This document shows positions 1-10,156 of a stretch of 64,000 bases of DNA, piece after piece (position 1 is the first letter of the stretch; each line of letters starts with the position of its first letter). The translations under genes were made by a program, and so were the position numbers. Source of the stretch: Hordeum vulgare subsp. vulgare (lineage: Eukaryota; Streptophyta; Magnoliopsida; Poales; Poaceae); the NCBI RefSeq assembly GCF_904849725.1, contig NC_058521.1:347556638-347620637 (forward strand), in the 5' to 3' direction. The notes beneath the pieces are model-generated. The model searched no databases and was not told where the DNA came from. It saw only the letters and a list, made by a program, of their open reading frames with translations.

Positions 1-662
1 GTCGGTGACACTTACGACACAAGGCCCGAACAGAGAGAGGGCATATCGCCCATCGGAGGGTTGACAGGGGCCGAGCCCACCGTGATGGTTACGATATTGA
101 CCGTCCGAGTGGAAGCAGGACCATCGTTTCTGGTCCCGATTGTTTCAGTCGAGCCATCTATTCGGCTGACATCCCTCCCAACTGCAGATTGGCGACGGGA
201 ATTAGCAAGTTTACAGGAGAGTCCAAGCCAGAAATGTGCCTGGATGATTACCGAGTGGCAGTCCAGATCGGAGGAGGAGGCGACCATGTTGCCATGAAGC
301 ACCTCCCTCTGATGCTCGACGGCTCGGCGCGAGCGTGGCTGAACCAGTTGCCCCCCTCAAGCATCTACAGCTGGGCAGATCTGGCCCGAGTGTTCATCCG
401 GACCTTTGAAGGGACGTGCAAGCTCCCTGCTGGCCTCGTGGAGCTCCAACACTACGTCCAGAAGAAGAATGAGCCCCTGCGTGATTTCATTCAGCGTTGG
501 ACAACTCTCTACCACACGGTGGAGAACGTGACAGAGCATCAAGTAGTCTGCGCCTTCAAGGCAGGCGTGCGGTACAGGGATCTGTACCTGAAGTTCGACC
601 GAACAGGCGACATCTCCGTGAGCAAGATGATGGAGATAGCAACACTCTATGCAAATGGCTAG
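1..662 (+). pseudogene. gag of element A (capsid region), 5' partial, interrupted
   Basis: The reading frame starting at base 9 encodes a Gypsy Gag capsid (Retrotrans_gag family). It includes the segments FTGESKPE, MKHLPLMLDGSARAWLNQLP, ADLARVFIRTFEGTCK and VELQHYVQKKNEPLRDFIQRW, the usual order for grass Tat-lineage Gag. An in-frame TGA at 6-8 and an in-frame TAG at 660-662 interrupt it. The same frame continues after 662 into a lysine-rich linker and the protease, so gag and protease form one polyprotein frame. There is no plausible initiating ATG inside the window because the true start lies upstream. The opposite-strand open frame over this region is a shadow. Confidence 0.85.
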
Positions 663-1823
663 GAAGAGGACCGCATCCGAAGCGGCAAGAACAAAACAGT
701 CGGTGATGGATATGGGAGCAACACTCGAAAGCAGAAGCAGAAAGCTCCGTCCACTCCGCAGGCAGAAGCTGCAGCCGTAACCAATGCCAAGTTCAAGGGC
801 AAAGGGAAGGCTCAGTTCACCCCCAAGAAGAAGAAGTTCAATAACCCCATCCTGGACCAGCCATGTCCGGTTCATACGAAGATGGATGAAGAGGGCAACC
901 CAATATATGCAAAGCATACCACTCGACAGTGTCGCCTCCTGATCCAGGGGTTCAGTGAAGGGCAACCGAGTGAAAAGGACAATGAACAGGATGAGGAGGA
1001 GAAGGAGGATCCGTTCCCCCAAGTGAATGCAACACTTATGATTTTTGCTGACGTTGAGAGCAACAGTCGACTGAAGCTGGTGAATAGGGAAGTGAACATG
1101 GCCACCCCTACCAACCCCAAGTTCCTCACATGGTCTCAGACTGCGATCACTTTTGACCAGTCGGATCATCCAGCACACGTACCCACCCCAGGGAGACAGG
1201 CTCTGGTCGTCGACCCGATGGTGGAGGGAGTCCGACTGCGCAAAGTCCTCATGGACGGCGGCAGTGGCTTGAACATCATGTACGCCGACACTCTCAAGGG
1301 GATGGGCATTCCAACATCCAAACTCAGCGAGAGCAGCATGCAGTTCCATGGAGTCGTCCCTGGACGAAAGGCCAAGTCACTCGGCCAGATCGCGTTGGAC
1401 GTCGTCTTCGGCTCCGACAAGAACTTCCGCAAGGAAAAGCTGACGTTCGAAGTGGTCGACTTCCAGAGCGCTTACCACGCAATTCTGGGCCGCCCAGCGT
1501 ATGCGCGTTTCATGGCCCGTCCATGTTACGTATACCTGAAGCTGAAGATGCCAGGCCCGAAGGGTGTGATCACCATCACATGCAATCGGCAGGAAGCCGA
1601 AGAGTGTCTGCAGCAGGGATCAAGAATCGCCGACCAGCAGATGGCCGTCCTCGAGCTTGATGAGTACAAGAAAACAGTCGACCCCGCTGACTTGATGCGT
1701 TCGAAGAAGCCAGCTTCGGAGTCTGCATTCCAGTCGGCGGGAGAGACGAAGAAGGTCATCATCCACCCGACGGACGACACTGCTGCCCCGACGAACATCT
1801 CCACCACCCTCGATCCTAAATAG
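663..1823 (+). pseudogene. gag C-terminus and aspartic protease of element A
   Basis: This continues in the gag frame. A basic linker (KGKGKAQFTPKKKKF) and a Cys/His segment around 860-930 (CPVHTKMDEEGN...HTTRQC) resemble the degenerate zinc-binding region of Tat Gag. The retropepsin-like domain follows, with the catalytic motif VLMDGGSGLNIMY; the aspartate codon is at 1254-1256. Downstream signatures are FHGVVPG, GRPAYARFMARPCYVYLKLKMPGP and the C-terminal TLDPK. The frame ends at TAG 1821-1823, exactly where the RT segment begins in the same frame. The protease processes the polyprotein inside virus-like particles. A stop codon sits at the same residue in element D (see findings). Confidence 0.88.
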
Positions 1824-3914
1824 GAAGCCGAGCTCACCCAATTCCTCCTTGAGAACTGGGACATCTTCGCATGGAAACCCTCTGACATGCCAGGTGTACC
1901 CAGGGAGTTGGCTGAGCAACGACTACATGTGGATCCCACCGCTCGGCCTGTCTGAGAACGCCTGCATCGGTCCACCGCGCACAAGAGGAAGGCAATCGGA
2001 GAAGAGGTAGCCAAGCTTTTGGCAGCCAACTTCATTCGCGAGGTTCACCACTCCGAGTGGCTCGCCAATGTTGTCACGGTTACCAAGAAGGACAAGTTGC
2101 TCCGAATGTGCATTGACTTCAAGCATCTCAACAAGGTCTGCCCGAAAGACCATTTTCCGCTCCCCCGCATCGATCAAATTGTCGATTCGACTGTGGATTG
2201 CGAGCGACTGTCATTTCTTGATGCCTACTCGGGCTATCATCAGATCCGTCTGTATGGCCCCGATGAATTAAAGACAGCCTTCATCACCACATTCGGGTGC
2301 TTCTGCTACATCACTATGGCATTCGGTTTGAAGAATGCAGGAGCTACCTTCATGCGCGTGATCCAAAAATGCCTCCTCGACCAGATCGGTCGGAATGTGG
2401 AGGCGTATATGGATGATATCATAGTCAAGTCACGCAAAGGTTCCGACCTGCTGACTGACTTGGCAGAAACATTCGCCAACCTTCGTAGGTACGATATCAA
2501 TCTCAACCCCGCCAAGTGTTCATTCGGTGTTCCGAGCAGAAAGTTACTCGGTTTCTTCGTTTCCGAACGAGGGATCGATGTCAACCCCGAAAAGATCGGG
2601 ACCATCGTCCGATTGGAGAGGCCGGTCAGAATACACGATGTTCAACGGCTCACAGGTTGCCTAGCGGCTTTGAGCAGGTTTATCAGTCGACTCGGCGAGA
2701 AAGCACTTCCTCTGTACCGACTCATGAAGAAATCAGATACTTTCGAGTGGACAGATGAAGCCCAAGTCGCATTCGACGACCTCAAAGTCCTACTTTCCAC
2801 CCAGCTGGTTCTTACTGCTCCGCTCAGTAAAGAGCCCCTTCTTCTGTATATCGCGGCTACAAATCAAGTCGTCAGCACTGTTCTTACAGTCGAACGAGAA
2901 GAAGAAGGCAAAGCATACAAAGTTCAGCGGCCAGTGTATTACGTCTCCGAAGTCCTGACTCCTTCCAAGCAGAGGTATCCCCACTATCAAAAACTTATCT
3001 ACGGTATTTACATGACTGCGAAGAAGGTGGCCCATTATTTCCAAGACCACTCGGTGTCTATCGTTTCTGATGCTCCGTTGTCGGAAATCCTCCACAATCG
3101 AGACGCATCAGGCCGAGTGGCGAAGTGGGCAATGGAGATGTTGTACTGCGATATCATGTTCGAGGCCAAGAAAGCTATTAAGTCTCAAGCTCTGGCTGAC
3201 TTCATAACAGAATGGGTAGAACAACAACAACCAACCCACATCTACTTGGCTCATTGGAAAATGTTCTTCGATGGGTCCAAGATGTTGAATGGCTCCGGCG
3301 CTGGCGTTGTGATCATATCGCCAAAGGGCGACAAACTCAAATATGTGCTGGAGATACACTTTGATTCCTCCAACAATGAGGCAGAGTATGAAGCTCTCCT
3401 TTATGGACTGCGTATGGCCATCGCACTCAGCGTCCGTCGCCTGATGGTCTATGGCGATTCGGATTTGGTGGTTAATCAAGTGTTGAAAGAGTGGGATGTC
3501 AGGAACCCCACCATGAGCACATACTGCAATGAAGTGAGGAAGCTCGAGAAGAAGTTTGAAGGTCTAGAACTCCACCATGTTCCGCGACTGAAGAACCAAG
3601 CAGCTGATGAGTTGGCAATACTCGGATCCACTCGGAAACCAGTCCCGAGTGACGTCTGCCTCGAGCACCTCCACCTTCCCTCAGTCAAAGAAGATCCTTC
3701 CACGGAGGAACCAGTAGAACCAAAGAGTTCGACAGATCCGACTGAAGTCGACGTACCTGCTGTGGTTGATCTGATCATGGAGATTCTTGCTGTCATCCCC
3801 GATTGGACTGTGCCGATCATTGCATATATCCTGAGGCAGGAATTACCAGAAGATGAAGTCCAGGCCAGGCAGATAGTCCACAGGTCGAAGTCGTTCACTG
3901 TCATTGATGGCTAG
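1824..3914 (+). pseudogene. reverse transcriptase, RNase H and second RNase H of element A
   Basis: Same frame as gag-protease. The N-terminal segment (WDIFAWKPSDMPGVPREL) leads into RT. Visible RT motifs are FPLPRIDQIVD, LDAYSGYHQI, FCYITMAFGLKNAGATF, and the active site YMDD with its two aspartates at 2412-2417. The connection/RNase H domain (about 2780-3200) is followed by a second RNase H with FFDGS, NNEAEYEALL, GDSDLV and NQAADELA, giving the D-E-D-D set. Together these copy element RNA into DNA and remove the RNA template. A TGA at 1953-1955 and a TAG at 3912-3914 interrupt the frame, so this copy is unlikely to make a full polyprotein without suppression. Confidence 0.9.
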
Positions 3915-5035
3915 TTGTACAAGGAAAGCGTTTCAGGCATTCTTCAACGATGCATCTCCCAGAGGAGGGGCAGTTAATCCTGGAAGATATTCACTCGGGA
4001 ACCTGCGGTCATCACGCCTCTTCGAGAGCGATCGTCGCCAAAGCATTCAGAGCTGGTTTCTTCTGGTTGCACGCAAACGAAATGGCTAAAGATATGGTCG
4101 ACCGATGTGAAGGTTGTCAGTTCTACTCCAACAAGTCCCACAAGCCAACATCTGCGTTAAAGAAAATCCCTCTTGTGTGGCCATTTGCAGTATGGGGATT
4201 AGATACAGTCGGCCCATTCAGGACAGGCCAAGGAGGATACACACATTTGTTGGTGGCAGTCGACAAGTTCACAAAATGGATTGAAGCCAAGCCCATCAAG
4301 AAGCTCGACGCCCTAACAGCCATCAAGTTTGTCAGGGACATCATCTCCAGATTCGGTGTACCTCACAACATAATCACGGAAAATGGGACAAACTTTGACT
4401 CGGACAGATTCAAAGGTTTCTGTGCAAGCCAAGGTATCCTAGTGGATTTTGCATCCGTGGCGCATCCTCAATCCAGTGGACAAGCAGAGCGCGCGAATGG
4501 ACTTATTCTGCAAGGTTTGAAGCCCCGACTCCTGCGAGAGGTGGGACATGCCACTCGCGCATGGGTCACCGAGCTACCTTCAGTGCTTTGGGGTCTTCGC
4601 ACAACCCCGAACAGATCTACAGGGCGATCACCGTTCTTCCTCGTTTATGGGGCAGAAGCAGTCCTTCCGAGTGACTTGCTTCACAATGCTCCACGAGTCG
4701 AACTCTTCTTCGAAGCTGAAGCAGAACAAGCAAGGCAAGACGGAGTGGACCTTCTAGAGGAGGAGCACGAGATGGCACTGACTCGCTCAACCATTTATCA
4801 ACAAGATCTACGGCGTTTTCATGCACGTCACATCAGGAGTCGCATGTTCCACACAGGCGACCTGGTGCTCCGAGTGGATCAGCAAAGACCTCACAAGTTG
4901 GCTCCTGCCTGGGAAGGACCCTTCATCATCTCCAAGGTGCTGAACAACGGAGCATACAGACTCTACAACATCGACAGGGAGACAGACGAGCCGCGAGCAT
5001 GGAACGGAGATCTCCTGAAGCGCTTCTACACGTGA
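3915..5035 (+). pseudogene. integrase of element A, frameshifted, catalytic Asp changed to Glu
   Basis: The frame shifts by -1 near 3955-3961, where one C appears lost from a C run, and integrase then reads from about 3950 to 5035. The zinc-binding HHCC domain shows GHHASSRAI and CEGCQ. The DDE core has GLDTVGPF, ITENGTNF and HPQSSGQAERANG. The second catalytic position is Glu (codon GAA 4379-4381), whereas element D has ITDNGTNF there. The C-terminal part (LVLRVDQQRPHKLAPAWEGPF, NGDLLKRFYT) resembles the usual Gypsy integrase tail and ends at a normal stop. Integrase inserts the cDNA into chromosomes. The D-to-E change predicts loss or strong reduction of activity. Confidence 0.88.
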
Positions 5036-5148
5036 CCGTCGACTGAAGCAATGTAAAGAACAAGTATTGGTGAAATAATATAAAGCAGATTGAGCTTTTG
5101 CAGATCCAAAATTATTCCGCGGTCGCAGACTCCGGTCTCAAAAAAAAA
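5036..5148 (+). other. spacer between integrase and tandem array in element A
   Basis: Short A/T-rich untranslated sequence after the integrase stop, ending in an A run (5141-5148) directly before the first 70-bp repeat unit. No gene seen. Confidence 0.6.
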
Positions 5149-6060
5149 CTTAGCTGCGATCCAGAATCGCCTAAGTACTAACTTTCTCCGAGTGTGCACT
5201 AAACGTCGCACTCGGGGACTTAGCTGCGATCAAGAATCGCCTAAGTACTCACTTTCTCCGAGTGTGCACTAAACGTTGCACTCGGGGACTTAGCTGCGAT
5301 CAAGAATCGCCTAAGTAATAACTTTCTCCGACTGTGCACTAAACGTCGCACTCGGGGACTTAGCTGCGATCAAGAATCGCCTAAGTACTCATTTTCTCCG
5401 AGTGTGCACTAAACGTCGCACTCGGGGACTTAGCTGCGATCCAGAATCGCCTAAGTATTAACTTTCTTCGAGTGTGCACTTAACGTCGCACTCGGGGACT
5501 TAGCTGCGATCAAGAATCGCGTAAGTACTCACTTTCTCCAAGTGTGCACTAAACGCCGCACTCGGGGACTTAGCTGCGATCAAGAATCGCCTAAGTAATA
5601 ACTTTCTCCGAGTGTGCACTAAACGTCCCACTCGGGGACTTAGCTGCGATCAAGAATCGCCTAAGTAATAACTTTCTCCGAGTGTGCACTAAACGTCGCA
5701 GTCGGGGACTTAGCTACGATCCAGAATCGCCTAAGTATTAACTTTGTTCAAGTGTGCACTTAACGTCGCACTCGGGGACTTAGCTGCGATCAAGAATCGC
5801 CTAAGTACTCACTTTCTCCGAGTGTGCACTAAACATCGCACTCGGGGACTTAGCTACGATCAAGAATCGCCTAAGTAATAAATTTCTGTGAGTGTGCACT
5901 AAACGTCGCACTCGGGGACTTAGCTGCGATCAAGAATCGCCTAAGTAATAACTTTCTACGAGCATGCACTACTCGTCACACTCGAAGACTTAACTGCGAT
6001 CAAGAATCGCTGAAATGGGAAAGCTTCCCGCGACTGTATCCTACAGATACACTGGGGGAG
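5149..6060. repeat. 70-bp tandem array, 13 units, each able to form two hairpins
   Basis: The word TAGCTGCGAT or a close variant recurs at 5151, 5221, 5291, 5361, 5431, 5501, 5571, 5641, 5711, 5781, 5851, 5921 and 5991, an exact 70-bp period. Each unit contains two inverted repeats. The first has outer arms CTTAG/CTAAG and inner arms GCGAT/ATCGC around a 5-nt loop (5149-5175 in unit 1). The second has arms CTCCGAGTG/CACTCGGGG (one T-G pair) around a 14-nt loop (5186-5217). The last unit is the most diverged. Arrays in the 3' untranslated region are known for Tat-lineage plant retrotransposons. The paired-hairpin build is what I see directly. It is not CRISPR: there are no unique spacers. Confidence 0.95.
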
Positions 6061-6450
6061 TCAGCAGACCCTCATTGAGGCTCATGTGGATGTCAAGACA
6101 ACAGACAATTACATGAGTAACAACTCGCTTCGAGTGCGGCATGATCGTCGCACTCGAAGACATAGCCGCGATCATGAATCGCCTAAGTACGCTATTACCT
6201 CTGAGTGTATCCTACAGATCCACTCGGCGACTCAGCAGACCCTCATTGAGGCTCATGTGGATGTCAAGACCACTGGCAATAACATGAGTAACAACTCGCT
6301 CCGAGTGCGGCATATCCGTCGCACTCGATGATTTAGCCGCGATCATGAATCGCCTAAGTACTCTATTACCCTCGAGTGTATCCTACAGATCCACTCGGTG
6401 ACTTGGCAGACCCTCAAAGAGGCTCACACAGATGTCAAGGAAACTGACAA
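6061..6450. repeat. 171-bp tandem repeat, about 2.3 units, related to the 70-bp array
   Basis: The segment beginning (CT)CAGCAGACCCTCA recurs at about 6061, 6232 and 6403, a period of 171 bp. Each unit includes sequence clearly derived from the 70-bp unit (GCGATCATGAATCGCCTAAG) and a second hairpin. In the first unit that hairpin is an 11-bp perfect stem, CTTCGAGTGCG with CGCACTCGAAG (6128-6138 and 6149-6159, 10-nt loop). The remainder (CCTCATTGAGGCTCATGTGG and what follows) is absent from the 70-bp units. Short plus-strand open frames here are repeat artefacts. Confidence 0.9.
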
Positions 6451-6576
6451 TTACATGCTCTGCATGTTTGCCATTGGCTTCAACAAGAAAAGCCAAACAA
6501 AAAATCGAGCCAAAATGGTGTCAACAACTCTTTGGCAACAGAAGAGCAAAAGATTTGATTTAAATTCGAAGTTCAC

Positions 6577-9500
6577 CTACGGATAGTTGACTCGGTGCAG
6601 ATCAAGCTTACCCGCACCGACCCAAGAATGTGACGGAAAAAAAAAGTGGCCAAGGTTTATTAAAACCAACACTCGGTATACCGAGGTAAAAGTTTTCTTA
6701 AGCGTCGCCGGATTGGCGGCAGGACTGGAGGGCTCCACGAATGTGTCCAGGTCGATCCCGTCGGCGATGCGGGTGGCACTCTCAAGGAAGGTTTCCATGA
6801 AGTCCTCGAATCGAAGTTTCTTCAACGCTTTCAGCTTCTCTTCACGCACCTCCTTGCAATGCACTCGGACCAGGGACAACGCAACGTCTGCACCACAGCG
6901 AGCCGCAGATTTCTTCCATGACTGCACTCGGTTTGGGACCTCCTCCAGCCGAGTCATCAAGTCTTCCATGTCATACCGAGACTCGTCTTCAGGCCAAAGC
7001 TCCTTGTCGATCCGGCCAAGAACTTCTCTTAGTCGACCGATGAAAGGCCCAACTTTGCCCAGGCGAATGTGCGCTCGGAGCAGATCTCGATTGGCGTCCT
7101 CGCCGAGTGGAATATTCTCCCGAATCGACCGCTCCACGTCAGCTGCTTTAGCCTCATCATCCATGCAAAAATCTGCAAACAAAGGACAAGCAAACAATAA
7201 GCGCCGATTGTAACGCACATACCACAAGCACTCGGAAAAACAGGACTTACCACCCAGACGCATTATCATCTGCCGGGCCCAATCACTGACGTATTTTTCC
7301 TGCGGTATACACCGCTTGTTCAGCACATTCATTTGCCCCATCATCTCAGCCCTATGCGCCTTCATCCTCTCCACTTCAGCAGTCAATACCTTGTTTGCTT
7401 CGCGGGCCTGCTCCAACGACTTCTCTCGTTCCGCCAGCACATCCTTCATTCCAGCCATGGCAACCATCGCTGCATCCAGCTCACCAGCAAACTGAACCTT
7501 TTTAGCCTTAAGAGTCTCGTACGCTGTCCCCATCTCGCAAGTTTTCTGCCAGCCAGCGCCAAGAGACGATCAGACAAATCCAACAATAAAAAGTCTAAGT
7601 TCTTCAGACCCCTGCAGACACAAGCAGTCGACAGCGGTCTCGGGGACTACACCTAGTGGGTTCATTGAGAGTGACCCCACTGGCATGAAACTCAAACAGG
7701 TCCGCCCTATTGAGCTACATGACAACACCTACGCCTACGAGGCTAATATTATCCGACCTGAGTAAGCTTCTCTCGGGGACTCATACAGTCGAGGTACTCC
7801 GAGTGCCTCAACTGTTAGCATTCGAACAGATTAGTTTTGGATCTGCTCAAGTCAAAGAAAATGTATATAAAGACAACTGCCGGTGCAAGCACTCGACAGA
7901 AGTCTCGGGGACTACACCCACCTGGTTCACTAAGAGTGAACCCAGTGCAAAAATCATACGGTATCCAAGCACACCCAGTGGGTTACAAGAGAAAACTAAA
8001 TACTTACTAGCCCACTTACTCGGATATCGTCCCGCAGCTCCAAGCTCCGCTGGAACAGGGACGCGATGGAGTCGTACGCCTTCTTGGCTTCTCCCGCCAT
8101 CAGCTCCGCCTGCACCAGGGCCCCCTTGGCCGCTCCCACCTGATCCTCTGGGAGGCGCTGGACGTTATACTCAACATTCGACGAACCTGGCATCGTTGGA
8201 GGCTCCTTGGGCATCCCAAGGCTTGCTCCAGTAGGTTCAGCAGCAACCAGCGCCGCTTCAGTCGACGACATCGCTTCAGTCGACGACATCGCTTCCGTCG
8301 GCGGCACGTCCGCGGCGAGAGCAGTAACTGGCGGAGCAGCCTCAAGGACAGGCACCGCAGCTTGCTCAGACCTTCCCAGGTCACCCTCATCCACATAAAT
8401 CGCCCCTGAGTGAAACCCGACCGAACAGCGTGAGATCACAGAAAAAAGGCAAGGCCGAAAACAGAATTCATGATGCAATAATGTAAACTCTCGGGATCGC
8501 TATGACGCACCTGGTTGGGACGAGACAACATTGTCCGTGTCCATGGGATCATCCCCCTGGCACGCCGGAGAGGTGGCAGAGGTGGCAACTCTGTCGAGTG
8601 AAATTCATTCGACCATCAAACATAAGTTCAATCGAATATCATAAGAAGTTAGAAGAACAATATACTCACGTCGAGATGACGGGAACGGAGACCCTCATCC
8701 GCGGCTAAGCATTCCGAGGTTTAGATCCGCTCGGTTTGGCCACCTTGGAAGGCTAACCCGCAAGGTCGGCAGCAGCGTCCCTGGTCCTTTTGTTGCTCCA
8801 CGCACTCGGGACCACGGGAACAATCGGCGGGGCGCTCGAGGATGCTGGAGGGGCCGAGGGAGCTGCAGGCTCATGTCGGCGCTTGGTTCGATGCTCTGGC
8901 GGCGGGGGTGGCGAGTTCTGCTCTTCATCTTCCTCCTCCTCTTCACCAGATCCCTCCTCCGTCTCTCCACTGTTGGAGACGTACTCGACGCTTTCCACAT
9001 TACCCTCCTGGCTGCCCTCCTCCTCCTCCTTGGTCGGGTTCCCGTTCGAGACGGGGGAGAACCAGTTGGTCCACTTCTGCATAAAATACAGTCGGTGACA
9101 TCAAACGTCAGACGGTGATTCAAGACAGCGATAAATCTAAGACAATTATGTGCACTCGGCAAGTTGTACTCACCTCGTTCAGAGGAGGGTTGTCCGCGCG
9201 GAAAGCCTTCACTCGCCGGGACCCTCTGGGGTTCTCGCAGGCGCCTGTGATCTAGAGCACCCACGACGCCACTGTCTCCCCAGTCATGCACTCGGGGTTG
9301 GTCCGAGTGGAGTCTTCGGGTCCCGTGTAATGCCACATGGCGTGGTCGCGAGCCTGCAGTGGTTGGATGCGCCGACCGAGGAAAACCTCCAGCAAATCTA
9401 TGCCGATGACTCCCCTTCTGACGACATCTACGAGTGCGTCGACCAGAGGCTGCATGTCGATCTTCTCCGCCTTCGTGAGCGCGAGCTGCTTGGGCGGAGC

Positions 9501-10156
9501 GGGTCGATCTAAGCTAAAAGGAGGCAACCCTGTCGTGGCATTCGGGAAAGCGACGTCCTGGCAGTAGAACCACGTCGACTGCCAGTTCTTAACCGATTCA
9601 CTTAGCTGAAGAGCGGGATAACTACTTTTGCTCTTCTTTTGGAAGCCTAAACCCCCACAGAGCTGGAGAAGGTGAGTCTTATCATCCGACTGATTAAGTC
9701 GTTCGATAGTTTGGGACCTAGCAGAGAAGATATGTTTGAAACCCCCCAATGGGGGGGGGGACAACCGATGAAGCACTCGCACAAGACTACGAAAGCAGAG
9801 AGATGGGCAATGGAATTCGGAGGAAAGTGGTGGAGCTGCGCCCCAAACTGTTTCATTATGCCTTTGAAGAAAGCGTTCGGGGGCAGGGAGAAACCTCGAT
9901 GCACGTGGCTGAGCCGCAGGACGCGCTCCCCCTCCTGGGGCGCCGGCTCGGTTTCGCCCTCCGTCGGCAACCTCCGTGATTTGTGCGCGATCATCCCGTG
10001 CTCCACCAGCTCCAGCAGGTCCTCCTCCGTCACCGTGGAGGGGAGGAAGTCCCCCTGGATCCACCCCACCGGAAGCGTTCGTTGCTTCCGCGCAGGAGCC
10101 GCCGCCTTCCCCCTCTTCTTCCGCGCCTCTAGCTTGCTGGTCTGCCCCTTTGTCAT
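6577..10156 (-). pseudogene. antisense multi-exon gene of element A (PF04195 'putative gypsy type transposon' family)
   Basis: Five exons can be read on the minus strand: 10156-9174, 9076-8670, 8405-8020, 7545-7251 and 7172-6577. Each has GT donors (such as GTGAGT and GTAAGT) and AG acceptors. Exon 1 starts at ATG 10156 with a basic N-terminus (MTKGQTSKLEARKKRGKAA), then GDFLPSTVTEEDLLELVEHG and a conserved block typical of grass 'putative gypsy type transposon' proteins. Exon 2 is acidic and proline-rich. Exon 4 is predicted coiled coil (AEREKSLEQAREANKVL). Exon 5 ends in an acidic/basic helical domain. Exon phases agree at junctions 1-2, 3-4 and 4-5, but not at 2-3. Damage: a frame change at a C10 run (plus-strand G10 at 9751-9760) and TAG stops in exons 1 and 2. 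Function is unknown; antisense genes are characteristic of this lineage. Confidence 0.75.

Noticed and set aside
654..668. TAG 660-662 inside gag of element A as a programmed readthrough site
   Set aside because: It lies between the capsid and linker with no counterpart in element D, unlike the stop at the protease/RT junction; more likely an ordinary mutation.
357..1349. 330-residue minus-strand open frame opposite gag-protease of element A
   Set aside because: No recognisable domain, and the plus strand clearly encodes gag and protease. Typical shadow frame in GC-rich coding sequence.
5149..6060. Regular 70-bp repeats as a possible CRISPR array
   Set aside because: There are no unique spacers; the whole unit repeats. 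The setting is a plant retrotransposon.
8695..9336. 213-residue Arg/Pro-rich minus-strand open frame in the antisense gene region
   Set aside because: An overlapping frame with acidic, family-like sequence (9082-8753) and bordering splice sites is the better exon; this frame reads through an intron.
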